From NCBI GenBank assembly GCA_029882725.1, contig JAOUKG010000103.1:1-7735 (forward strand): a stretch of DNA of 7,735 nt, given 5' to 3'. A program made the translations under genes and the position numbers. Below, one piece after another: positions 1-5,864 of this stretch; position 1 is the first letter of the stretch; each line of letters begins with the position of its first letter. The DNA is from Cyclobacteriaceae bacterium (GTDB lineage Bacteria > Bacteroidota > Bacteroidia > Cytophagales > Cyclobacteriaceae). The notes below the pieces were generated by a model. It did no database searches. It was not told where the DNA came from and saw only the letters and a program-made list of their open reading frames with translations.

Positions 1-2
1 CA

Positions 3-287
3 TTAACCACAGCAATGGAGCTATCTCACAAGAAAAGGCATAGTATGGCCGGTGAAATGTCTGTAGCAATGGGATGGCATATTAAGAAAGGAGAGAGTGG
101 TGATATAATTTGGCATAATGGTGGAACGGGAGGTTATCGCACTTTCGTCGGTTTTGTAAAAGAAACAGGGAAAGGGGTTGTAGTTCTCACAAATACATCT
201 CAAGGTTCAGATGATATTGGTTTTTATTTACTTGATCCTGCTAATGAATTAACTGACCTGAAATTTAAAGTAGATGCAGTTGAATAA
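3..287 (+). CDS. Serine hydrolase, beta-lactamase/S12 family, C-terminal fragment (5' end outside window)
   Basis: The reading frame is open from the left edge through an internal ATG at 15, so the start lies outside the window. The visible part is the last quarter of a penicillin-binding-protein/class C beta-lactamase fold. A Gly-Trp strand precedes the HNGGTGGY motif (about 115-138), which corresponds to the third active-site box (KTG-like, here H-x-G-G-T) on the last core strand. A strand with VVVLTNT follows. The Ser-x-x-Lys and Tyr-x-Asn boxes are not visible. Proteins of this family are usually exported and hydrolyse peptides or esters, so a true beta-lactamase role should not be assumed. 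The frame ends at TAA 285-287 but in-frame sequence beyond it still resembles the family, which suggests a nonsense-truncated gene. The family call is firm; activity is doubtful. Confidence 0.8.
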   Translation, partial: LTTAMELSHKKRHSMAGEMSVAMGWHIKKGESGDIIWHNGGTGGYRTFVGFVKETGKGVVVLTNTSQGSDDIGFYLLDPANELTDLKFKVDAVE

Positions 288-413
288 CCAGATTAAATTC
301 TATCCAGTTATGTAGGAATTTACGAAGAGCAACCTGTACCAAAATCATCGAAAACTAACAACTTTTTTGGTGTTTGGGCTTTCATGACGAATCCTCATGA
401 AAAACCGGATTAA
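288..413 (+). pseudogene. In-frame remnant of the serine hydrolase C-terminal extension
   Basis: Reading on in the same frame after TAA 285-287 gives Pro-Asp, a second TAA (294-296), then 38 sense codons to TAA 411-413. The first residues, ILSSYVGIYE (297-326), look like the start of the C-terminal accessory domain that often follows the S12 catalytic domain (pattern L-x-x-Y-x-G-x-Y-E). The rest (for example NNFFGVWAF) does not continue the family convincingly, so the tail is probably also shortened or rearranged. I infer that two nonsense codons have separated this tail from the catalytic domain. A chance 38-codon frame is possible, but the position and the Y-x-G-x-Y-E match argue against it. 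Confidence 0.4.
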
Positions 414-740
414 AACAATTACTCTTTAAACTAAACAGTTAATTTAACGGTATTAACCGAGTAAAATTGAAACGGATATAAACGTTTATAAACGGTTGTT
501 TTGTTAATAATTACCGAAATTTACGAAACCTTTCGAAGGTTCCAAACCTTCGAAAGGTTCGTAAAATTTGATCGGTACTTTAGATTATAATAGAATGCTC
601 ACGATAAACCTAATTGAATATTCCAGGTTTAATTTAAAAGTATTTGTCGCCTCTCTATCCTCTCACCTCAACTTATTTTACATTTAGGTGGATAATTCCC
701 AACCTCTTATCATCCTTTCACATAATGTAAACTAAATATT
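414..740. other. Gene-free A+T-rich spacer between the hydrolase remnant and the sugar operon
   Basis: No convincing coding frame is seen. The stretch holds the 44-bp palindromic repeat (521-564, listed separately) and a weak 7-bp hairpin (TAAACCT 605-611 with AGGTTTA 625-631, 13-base loop). I see no RNA gene and no terminator with a T-run behind the hydrolase. Confidence 0.6.
521..564. repeat. 44-bp palindromic repeat, copy 1
   Basis: Left arm 521-541 and right arm 545-564 are inverted copies separated by CCA. They differ by one bulged A in the left arm (ACGAAACC against ACGAACC). Each arm contains a smaller near-palindrome around TTCGAA (CCTTTCGAAGG and CCTTCGAAAGG), so the element has four-fold symmetry and could form a cruciform or a strong RNA hairpin. 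With a second bulge the pairing extends outward through AAATTT on both sides (about 517-569). The second copy lies at 5820-5863. There is no adjacent T-run on either side, so it is not an ordinary intrinsic terminator. It looks like a REP-type interspersed palindrome; that class is an inference. Confidence 0.85.
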
Positions 741-748
741 TATATTTG
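716..748 (+). promoter_or_regulatory. Candidate Bacteroidota promoter of the sugar operon
   Basis: TATATTTG at 741-748 matches the Bacteroidota -7 consensus TAnnTTTG exactly. TTTC at 716-719, 21 bp upstream, is a one-mismatch version of the -33 TTTG box. Transcription would start near 753-756, giving a leader of about 50 bases before the ATG at 807. This is the only good promoter match seen ahead of the five-gene run. It is a pattern match in A+T-rich DNA. Confidence 0.5.
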
Positions 749-806
749 ATTCATTACCTTTAACCCGGTTTATGATTTTATTAAATAACCCGAAAAATCT
801 ACGCTT

Positions 807-1745
807 ATGAATACTAAAAATAACATCGACCGAAGGGATTTTATTAAAAAATCGAGTATTGGAACTGCCGCTTCATTGCTTGTACCCGGTATGCTCATGT
901 CATCGATTACATCATGCAGTACTGCCAATAAAACGGTTCCTGTAAATGCCCACCTTTGGGTTTATGCAAGTAAATTTCCTCCCCATTGGGATGCCACCCC
1001 GGTTCTGGATACTATATTTTCAGATCTGAGCTATGCCGGTATAGACGGACTGGAAATCATGGAGGGACAACTGCGTCACGATGATTCTGTGGATCGAATA
1101 AATGAATTGATAAAAAAACACAATCTGCCTGTTTCAGGATCTTCCTATGGGGTAGGTTTCAACATGTGGGATCCCGGCCATCATTCTAAAATAATGGAAG
1201 ACATACAGCTCGTTGTTTCTCGATTGGCACAGGTAGGTGGAACAACTTTTGGTATTTCAGTGGGGGGTAAAGACGGTCTTAAAACCGAAAGTGACCTCGA
1301 TGCACAGGCCGAACTTCTTAAGAAAATTAAACAAATATGCGAAGACAATGGCATTGTGCCCAATCTGCATAATCATACGTATGAAGTGGAAAATGATATG
1401 CACGACCTCAAAGGCACCTTGGCTAGAATTCCCGATTTTAAACTCGGTCCCGACCTGAATTGGTTGATCCGTGGTGGTGTTGATCCTGTGGATTTTATCA
1501 ATGCCTATGGAGAACAAATTGTGTATTTACATATACGTGATCAGTACAAAGACGGTACCTGGTCGGAGTATGTGGGGCAGGGCGACACCGATTTCACACC
1601 CATTGCCGCAGCTTTGAAAGCTAAAAATTTTAGTGGACAGGCAGCCATTGAATTGGCCTTCCCCAATGATTTTACTCCCGAAAATGAATTAAAAGAAGAC
1701 TGGAAAATGAGTAGGGAATTTGTACGAAGTACATTTGGATGGTAA
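807..1745 (+). CDS. Exported sugar phosphate isomerase/epimerase-like TIM-barrel protein (AP endonuclease 2 / xylose isomerase-like fold)
   Basis: 312 residues. The N-terminus has a twin-arginine-type leader (DRRDFIKK, 8-15), a hydrophobic stretch (about 18-31) and a lipobox I-T-S-C with Cys37, so it is probably a Tat-exported lipoprotein. The rest (about 45-312) fits the xylose isomerase-like TIM barrel. Candidate metal and substrate ligands are Glu83 (GLEIMEG), His188/His190 (NLHNH), Asp216 (GPDLN), His242 (YLHIRD) and Glu282 (IEL), the usual Glu/His/Asp/His/Glu spread for a divalent metal. Relatives isomerise or epimerise sugars, often at keto or phosphate sugars; the exact reaction is unknown. 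It is the first gene of the run, with the oxidoreductase 90 bp downstream, a pairing common in Bacteroidota sugar clusters. No clear Shine-Dalgarno is seen. The start is supported by the intact leader. The family is firm and the substrate unknown. Confidence 0.85.
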   Translation: MNTKNNIDRRDFIKKSSIGTAASLLVPGMLMSSITSCSTANKTVPVNAHLWVYASKFPPHWDATPVLDTIFSDLSYAGIDGLEIMEGQLRHDDSVDRINELIKKHNLPVSGSSYGVGFNMWDPGHHSKIMEDIQLVVSRLAQVGGTTFGISVGGKDGLKTESDLDAQAELLKKIKQICEDNGIVPNLHNHTYEVENDMHDLKGTLARIPDFKLGPDLNWLIRGGVDPVDFINAYGEQIVYLHIRDQYKDGTWSEYVGQGDTDFTPIAAALKAKNFSGQAAIELAFPNDFTPENELKEDWKMSREFVRSTFGW

Positions 1746-1758
1746 TTTACATAGAGTA

Positions 1759-1772
1759 ATCTTCCGGAAGAT
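1759..1772. promoter_or_regulatory. 14-bp perfect palindrome between the first two operon genes
   Basis: ATCTTCCGGAAGAT is fully self-complementary and sits 13 bp after the stop codon of the TIM-barrel gene. With no loop and no T-run it is a better protein-binding site candidate than a terminator. No function can be assigned, and a chance palindrome is possible. Confidence 0.3.
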
Positions 1773-1835
1773 AGAACCAAGGAATTTTACCAAAATTAAC
1801 ATGAGAGGAAATATAAAAATTTAAAATAAATAAAA

Positions 1836-3038
1836 ATGAAAATTGCCATGCTGGGCTCGGGTTTCATAGCCCGCTTTTACGCCGAATCACTACACGCACA
1901 AAGACGCAAAGATCATATTGTAATGGTCTATTCCCGAAATAGTGACAATGCAAAACGTTTTGCTGATGACTACGGGCTGGAGCATTACAGTACTTCCATG
2001 GTGGAAGCTATTGCCCACCCCGATGTTGACGTGGTTTTAATCTCTTTACCAAATCATTTGCACGAAACTGCTGTACGTGAATGTGTAAAGGCCAAAAAAC
2101 ATGTGATATGCACCAAGCCTTTGGGAAGAACGGCGGCAGAAGCAAAACGGATGCTCGATATGGTCGAAGAAGCCGGAATCTTTGCAGGGTATCTGGAAGA
2201 TCTTTGCTATACACCGAAATTCCTGAAATCGGTAGAAAGCGTGAAGCGTGGTGACCTTGGAAAGGTGTTATGGACGAAATCCCGCGAGGCACACCCCGGT
2301 CCGCATAGCGATTGGTTTTGGGATAAGGAAAAATCAGGAGGTGGTGCTATTATCGACCTCGGTTGCCATTGCGTGGAAATTGGTCGTAATTTCATAGGTA
2401 AAAACATAAAACCGATGGAAGTGATGTGCTGGGCAGATACACAGGTACATCCCATTGATGCCGAAGATCATGCCATCGGACTCGTTAAATATGCCAATGG
2501 TGCTATTGGGCAATTTGAAGTAAGCTGGACGTTTCGTGGAGGAATGGACCTTCGAGACGAAGTGATGGGTACTGAAGGTACTATTTGGCTAAATAGCTTC
2601 TTGCGTACGGGGTTTGAAATGTTCACTACAGGAAAAGGTGGTGAAGGGTATGTGGCCGAAAAAGCAGAATCCAATACGGGTTGGTTATTTCCTGTAGGCG
2701 ATGAAGCGCATGAACTTGGCTACCCGCACATGTTTACCGACATGTTTTCTGCCATCGAGGAAAAAAGGGAACCTCTGGAAACTTTTTACGATGGCTATGT
2801 GGTAAATGCTATTTTGGATGCAGCATTTAAATCGGCAAAAAGCAAAATTTGGGAGCCGGTAATCCTGGAAGATTGGCGGGGAGATGAGCCCGAAGAGGAT
2901 AACAAAAATTGGAAATCCTACGACGAAAATCATTACCTCATTAAGGAAGAAATATTGCCCAATGGCGACATAACCGTAATACTGAGAAATAAAGAAACTG
3001 GTGAAATAAGCCAAAAAATAACAAAAAACCCACGGTAA
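1836..3038 (+). CDS. Gfo/Idh/MocA-family NAD(P)-dependent oxidoreductase
   Basis: 400 residues with no signal peptide, so cytoplasmic. The N-terminal Rossmann domain opens at once with the dinucleotide loop GSGFIA (7-12). A strand ending in SLPNHLH (70-76) follows, then the CTKPLG loop (92-97) whose Lys94 takes the place of the EKP catalytic/cofactor lysine. The Glu usual at 93 is Thr here. The C-terminal alpha/beta domain carries GGGAIIDLGCH (168-178), with Asp174 and His178 at the usual substrate/proton-transfer positions. The family oxidises or reduces a hydroxyl or keto group of sugars, inositols and glycosides with NAD(P). Residues about 345-400 form an acidic stretch plus a beta-hairpin-like tail beyond the core. 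The ATG follows an A-rich leader, typical of the phylum. Substrate unknown; the neighbours point to a sugar or keto-sugar. Confidence 0.9.
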   Translation: MKIAMLGSGFIARFYAESLHAQRRKDHIVMVYSRNSDNAKRFADDYGLEHYSTSMVEAIAHPDVDVVLISLPNHLHETAVRECVKAKKHVICTKPLGRTAAEAKRMLDMVEEAGIFAGYLEDLCYTPKFLKSVESVKRGDLGKVLWTKSREAHPGPHSDWFWDKEKSGGGAIIDLGCHCVEIGRNFIGKNIKPMEVMCWADTQVHPIDAEDHAIGLVKYANGAIGQFEVSWTFRGGMDLRDEVMGTEGTIWLNSFLRTGFEMFTTGKGGEGYVAEKAESNTGWLFPVGDEAHELGYPHMFTDMFSAIEEKREPLETFYDGYVVNAILDAAFKSAKSKIWEPVILEDWRGDEPEEDNKNWKSYDENHYLIKEEILPNGDITVILRNKETGEISQKITKNPR

Positions 3039-3115
3039 CGACACCATGCTTGGCGTCGTTGTATATGTCGTCCCTGCAGGGTGATTCGTATATTTTTACC
3101 AATAGCCAACAGAAT
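3037..3115 (+). repeat. Hairpin-rich spacer between oxidoreductase and SDR genes, probable interspersed repeat
   Basis: AACGACACC (3037-3045) pairs with GGCGTCGTT (3052-3060) across a short loop, with one mismatch. A perfect palindrome CCCTGCAGGG follows at 3072-3081. The stretch lies between the stop at 3038 and the likely SDR start at 3116. It could act as a processing or stability element within the operon mRNA. That it belongs to an interspersed intergenic repeat family is inference from its look; no second copy is in this window. Confidence 0.45.
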
Positions 3116-3898
3116 ATGGATTTTAAAAATACAACATACATAATCATGGGGGGCACAACGGGTATGGGCCTTGCCGCCGCCATAGCATTGAAAACACATG
3201 GAGCCAATGTAGTGGTAATAGGACGAAACCCGGAAAGTTGCAAAAATGCCGGGGAGCTTTTGGGAAAAGATGCTATTTCTCTAAGTGGCGATGCAACCGA
3301 TCCCTGGACTATAGAAATGGCCATTAAGTTGGCACATGATGCCTTTGGTAATATCAACGGACTGTTTCATGTGGCTGGTGGAAGTGGTCGTAAATGGGGC
3401 GATGGGCCTCTCGATAAAATTACATTGGAAGGCTGGAACAAGACCATGGAGTTAAACCTGACATCTTTGATGCTTTCAAATCAGGCCATGGTAAACTATT
3501 TTCTCGAACATAAAAAAGAGGGTGCCATTTTGAATATGGGGTCTGTGTTGGGTTTTTCTCCTTCTCCAAAGTATTTTGTAACTCACGCATATGCAGCCGC
3601 TAAATCAGCAGTCATCGGGTTTTCAAAATCTGTTGCAGCTTATTATGCCGATCAAAATATACGTGTGAATGTCATCGCTCCCAGCCTGTTTATTACTCCT
3701 ATGGCTCAACGGGCAGCAGAGGATGAGCAAATTCTGAAATTCCTAAAAACCAAACAACCTATTGACGGAGGGCGCGCCGGATTGCCCGAAGATATTAACA
3801 ATGCGGTGCTTATGTTTTTACACCCCGATTCAAAATTTATTACTGGTCAGATGTTGGCTGTGGATGGCGGCTGGAGTATTAGTGAAGGGCAGTATTGA
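3116..3898 (+). CDS. Short-chain dehydrogenase/reductase (SDR), classical type
   Basis: From ATG 3116 the product is 260 residues, the usual size for a classical SDR. It has the nucleotide loop GGTTGMG (12-18), Asp59 of GDATD, HVAGG (85-89, in place of NNAGG), Asn114 (MELNL), Ser143 (NMGSV) and the catalytic Tyr159/Lys163 (YAAAK). The closing ITGQMLAVDGG (242-252) is typical of the family. The enzyme would interconvert an alcohol and a ketone with NAD(P)H in the cytoplasm. The frame is open upstream to a TTG at 3050, but the added 22 codons are unlike SDR N-termini and lie in the hairpin-rich spacer, so ATG 3116 is preferred. It ends 14 bp before the kinase ATG. The substrate is not evident; the context suggests a sugar or polyol. 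Confidence 0.9.
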   Translation: MDFKNTTYIIMGGTTGMGLAAAIALKTHGANVVVIGRNPESCKNAGELLGKDAISLSGDATDPWTIEMAIKLAHDAFGNINGLFHVAGGSGRKWGDGPLDKITLEGWNKTMELNLTSLMLSNQAMVNYFLEHKKEGAILNMGSVLGFSPSPKYFVTHAYAAAKSAVIGFSKSVAAYYADQNIRVNVIAPSLFITPMAQRAAEDEQILKFLKTKQPIDGGRAGLPEDINNAVLMFLHPDSKFITGQMLAVDGGWSISEGQY

Positions 3899-3912
3899 TA
3901 AGGGACATTATT

Positions 3913-4815
3913 ATGGAAACATACTTCTTAGGAATTGACATAGGGGGAACCAAAATTAAAACCATTATCCTCAATAATGAGGGGCAAATATTGGATCAAA
4001 ATGAATTTCCTACCGAGGATGGGGAGGCCCAATTGTGGAAAAGAAAAATTATCTCACAGATATTGGAAAACACACAAAAATATGCAAATGGAAATTCTGA
4101 GCTTTTAAAATGTGTTATTTCCGCTCCTGGTTTGGTGGATAAAAACAACCGCATGACATTACACATGCCAAAGCGATTACAGGGAATTGAAAATTTCGAC
4201 TGGTCTGCAGAACTCAACAGGGAAATTCGTGTATTGAACGACGGGCATTCTGCCTGCCTTGCCGAATATGAGACCTTTTACAAACCAGAAATACAACACA
4301 TGCTCATGCTCACCTTAGGAACTGGTGTGGGTGGTGGTATCATTATCAATGGAAACCTTTATCAGGGAAATTTGCAACGAGCCGGCCATGTAGGTCACAT
4401 GACGGTTGATCTGCATGGAGCCCCTACTATGACCAATATGCCCGGAAGTTTAGAGCATGCGGTAGGTAATTTTTCAATTTTGGAAAGGACAGAGGGCACT
4501 TTCAAAAGTGTTCATGAGTTGGTGGATTCCTACCGGAATGGTGACCTGAGGGCTGCTAAATGGTGGCTTCAATCTGTTGAAAAACTAGCGGTGGCCCTGG
4601 CTTCTTTAACCAATATTCTGTCACCGGAACTTATTGTGCTGGGTGGTGGTATTACGGCCGGGGCAAAAGAAGATTTAATGGGCCCTCTTCAAGATTTTAT
4701 GAACCGCTATGAATGGAGGCCAGGCAATCAAAGTACAAAAATAACAACCGCAAAACATGGGGAATATGCAGGAGCTATTGGTGCTGCCTATTTTGCTAAA
4801 AATAATTTATTATAA
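3913..4815 (+). CDS. ROK-family sugar kinase, variant lacking the zinc cysteines
   Basis: 300 residues from ATG 3913. An in-frame TTG at 3895 is less likely, because AGGG at 3901-3904 sits just upstream of the ATG. It has the ASKHA phosphate-1 loop DIGGTK (9-14), the catalytic Asp110 in NDG, the GTGVGGG loop (136-142) and LGGGI (243-247) near the adenosine site. This is the ROK sugar-kinase layout; relatives phosphorylate glucose, fructose, mannose, N-acetylmannosamine or allose with ATP. Two changes stand out. The family G-E-x-G-H is here G-H-V-G-H, with His159 for Glu and His162 kept. The zinc motif CxCGxxGCxE is replaced by TMTNMPGSLE, with Thr172, Thr174 and Ser179 at the cysteine positions. 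With no DNA-binding N-terminus it is a kinase, not a ROK repressor. The SIS gene starts 5 bp after it, so the two are probably translationally linked. Confidence 0.88.
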   Translation: METYFLGIDIGGTKIKTIILNNEGQILDQNEFPTEDGEAQLWKRKIISQILENTQKYANGNSELLKCVISAPGLVDKNNRMTLHMPKRLQGIENFDWSAELNREIRVLNDGHSACLAEYETFYKPEIQHMLMLTLGTGVGGGIIINGNLYQGNLQRAGHVGHMTVDLHGAPTMTNMPGSLEHAVGNFSILERTEGTFKSVHELVDSYRNGDLRAAKWWLQSVEKLAVALASLTNILSPELIVLGGGITAGAKEDLMGPLQDFMNRYEWRPGNQSTKITTAKHGEYAGAIGAAYFAKNNLL

Positions 4816-4820
4816 AGAAA

Positions 4821-5606
4821 ATGAGCGTAACAAAACAATACTTAGAAAAAGGAAAAGACATCATTTCCGTAGTATCAGAACAAGAATCCACAATTCAGCA
4901 AGTTGCCCAATTATTTGCTAAATCTATTTTAGATGGCAGATTGGTGCATTTGTTTGGGTCAGGGCACAGCCGTATTATGGTGGAGGAAATGTGGCCACGC
5001 TATGGTTCATTCCCCGGATTTAATCCCATTGTAGAACTTTCCCTGTCCTTCCATAATCTGGTAGTTGGCGCAAACGGACAACGTCAGGCCATGTTTTTGG
5101 AAAATGTACCCGGACTGGCAACTCGTATCTTAAGAAATTTTGATACCAGCCCACAAGACACTGCTTTGGTAATTTCCTCAAGTGGGTGCAATGTAGTTCC
5201 CATAGAAATGGCAGAGGAATTTCAGAAAAGAAATATTAAAGTAGTTGCTTTGGTGAGTAAGTTGCATTTGGAGGGAAGTACATCCAAAAAAGCAGATGGG
5301 AAAAAATTGACAGACTTTGCCGATTACGTTTTGGATACCGGGGCTCCTTTGGGTGATGCCATGATTTATCTCGATGGATTGGATACTCCTGTAGCTCCTG
5401 GTTCTACTTTAGGAGGTGTACTTTTGGTCAATTGCATTAAAGCGGAAGTGGCCAAAATCCTTCATGAAAACGGGAAATCCCCGAAAGTATTGAGTAGCGG
5501 AAAGATTGTAGGCGAGCAAAGAGCAGTTGATCTATTTGAATCTGCTTACGATGAGCATGCCCACCTTATGGCGAAACTCTATGCAAACGTAGGCAACAAT
5601 AGTTAA
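4821..5606 (+). CDS. SIS-domain phosphosugar-binding protein, UPF0309/COG4821-like
   Basis: 261 residues, soluble. After a helical N-terminus (about 1-38) comes the SIS fold: strand plus sugar-phosphate loop HLFGSGHSR (43-51), a conserved-looking block around EEMWPRYGSFPGFNP (55-69), then the second serine-rich loop VISSSGCNVVP (117-127) and VALVSK (142-147). The GAPLGDA (174-180) and TPVAPGST (189-196) segments are what I associate with the UPF0309/COG4821 group. SIS proteins bind phosphosugars and act as isomerases, aldolase-like enzymes, MurNAc-6-P etherases or regulators; this subgroup has no reaction I can name. Lying 5 bp behind the ROK kinase suggests it acts on the phosphorylated product. 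The last codons and the stop are inside the left arm of the inverted repeat at 5591-5639. Confidence 0.85.
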   Translation: MSVTKQYLEKGKDIISVVSEQESTIQQVAQLFAKSILDGRLVHLFGSGHSRIMVEEMWPRYGSFPGFNPIVELSLSFHNLVVGANGQRQAMFLENVPGLATRILRNFDTSPQDTALVISSSGCNVVPIEMAEEFQKRNIKVVALVSKLHLEGSTSKKADGKKLTDFADYVLDTGAPLGDAMIYLDGLDTPVAPGSTLGGVLLVNCIKAEVAKILHENGKSPKVLSSGKIVGEQRAVDLFESAYDEHAHLMAKLYANVGNNS

Positions 5607-5639
5607 ACCGGGTAGAACTTAGTTTAACTATTGTTGCCT
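5591..5639. terminator. Perfect 18-bp inverted repeat spanning the end of the SIS gene
   Basis: AGGCAACAATAGTTAAAC (5591-5608) is exactly reverse-complementary to 5622-5639, with a 13-base loop. The left arm includes the last codons and the TAA of the SIS gene. The RNA would form an 18-bp stem at the end of the operon transcript. No T-run follows on the plus strand, so it may work with Rho, protect the 3' end, or be a duplication with another origin rather than a classic intrinsic terminator. Confidence 0.55.
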
Positions 5640-5641
5640 GC

Positions 5642-5691
5642 GTGCAACTACTTCATTGGTTTGAACAGCTTTTTAAATGGAGGTGATTCGA
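5642..5691. repeat. 50-bp direct repeat, copy 1 (left of hipBA)
   Basis: An ungapped alignment with 7686-7735 gives 42 of 50 identical bases. The longest shared runs are 13 bases (GTTTGAACAGCTT) and three of 7 (GTGCAAC, CTTCATT, TTAAATG), and both copies end in GATTCGA. It begins 2 bp after the 18-bp inverted repeat. On the minus strand both copies have an open frame reading F-K-K-L-F-K-x-M-K, but stops nearby make a gene unlikely here. The two copies enclose the hipBA module. Confidence 0.75.
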
Positions 5692-5819
5692 TTCCCCGAT
5701 TCCCTAACATAATCTTCCCATACCAACATCCTGTTCATCCCACAATCCTGTAAATCCAAATTTCCGTTTCGGGAAAAATAATTGTTTATAAATGGATAAT
5801 TTGATTGTAAAGCCCGAAC
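5692..5819. other. Gene-free spacer between the 50-bp repeat and palindrome copy 2
   Basis: No supported gene is seen. It holds short C+T-rich phrases (5692-5765, for example ATCCTGTTCATCC) that look repetitive. It then turns A+T rich, and 5784-5819 aligns loosely (25 of 36 positions) with the bases just upstream of palindrome copy 1. No RNA gene is recognised. Confidence 0.5.
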
Positions 5820-5863
5820 TTACGAACCTTTCGAAGGTTTCGAACCTTCGAAAGGTTTCGTAA
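5820..5863. repeat. 44-bp palindromic repeat, copy 2
   Basis: The arms are 5820-5839 and 5843-5863 around TCG, with the one-base bulge now in the right arm. The reverse complement of this copy matches copy 1 (521-564) at 43 of 44 bases, the sole difference being the central base (CGA against CCA). On that reading the two copies are inverted and frame the entire sugar operon. No T-run adjoins it. Confidence 0.85.
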
Positions 5864-5864
5864 A

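Noticed and set aside
285..296. TAA readthrough or recoding in the serine hydrolase
   Set aside because: All other genes here use TAA and TGA as normal stops, and no recoding structure was seen. Simple nonsense decay is sufficient.
390..411. AATCC...GGATT hairpin as a terminator of the hydrolase
   Set aside because: The stem is only 5 bp with a 12-base loop and no T-run follows.
3050..3115. TTG 3050 as the start of the SDR gene
   Set aside because: The extra 22 residues are unlike SDR N-termini and are translated from the hairpin-rich spacer. ATG 3116 gives a standard 260-residue protein.
2941..3357. Minus-strand open frame of 138 codons, with another of 120 codons at 2685-3047
   Set aside because: They lie opposite the oxidoreductase and SDR genes, which have clear family motifs. 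The minus-strand products are Cys/Phe/Ile-rich with no domain pattern, typical of antisense shadows.
3895..3912. TTG 3895 as the start of the ROK kinase
   Set aside because: ATG 3913 with AGGG upstream places the DIGGTK motif at the normal distance from the N-terminus.
5642..5691. Gene end or attC-like integron site in the 50-bp repeat
   Set aside because: The minus-strand frame is interrupted close by, and I see no GTTRRRY core or long attC-type folding. Treated as a plain repeat.
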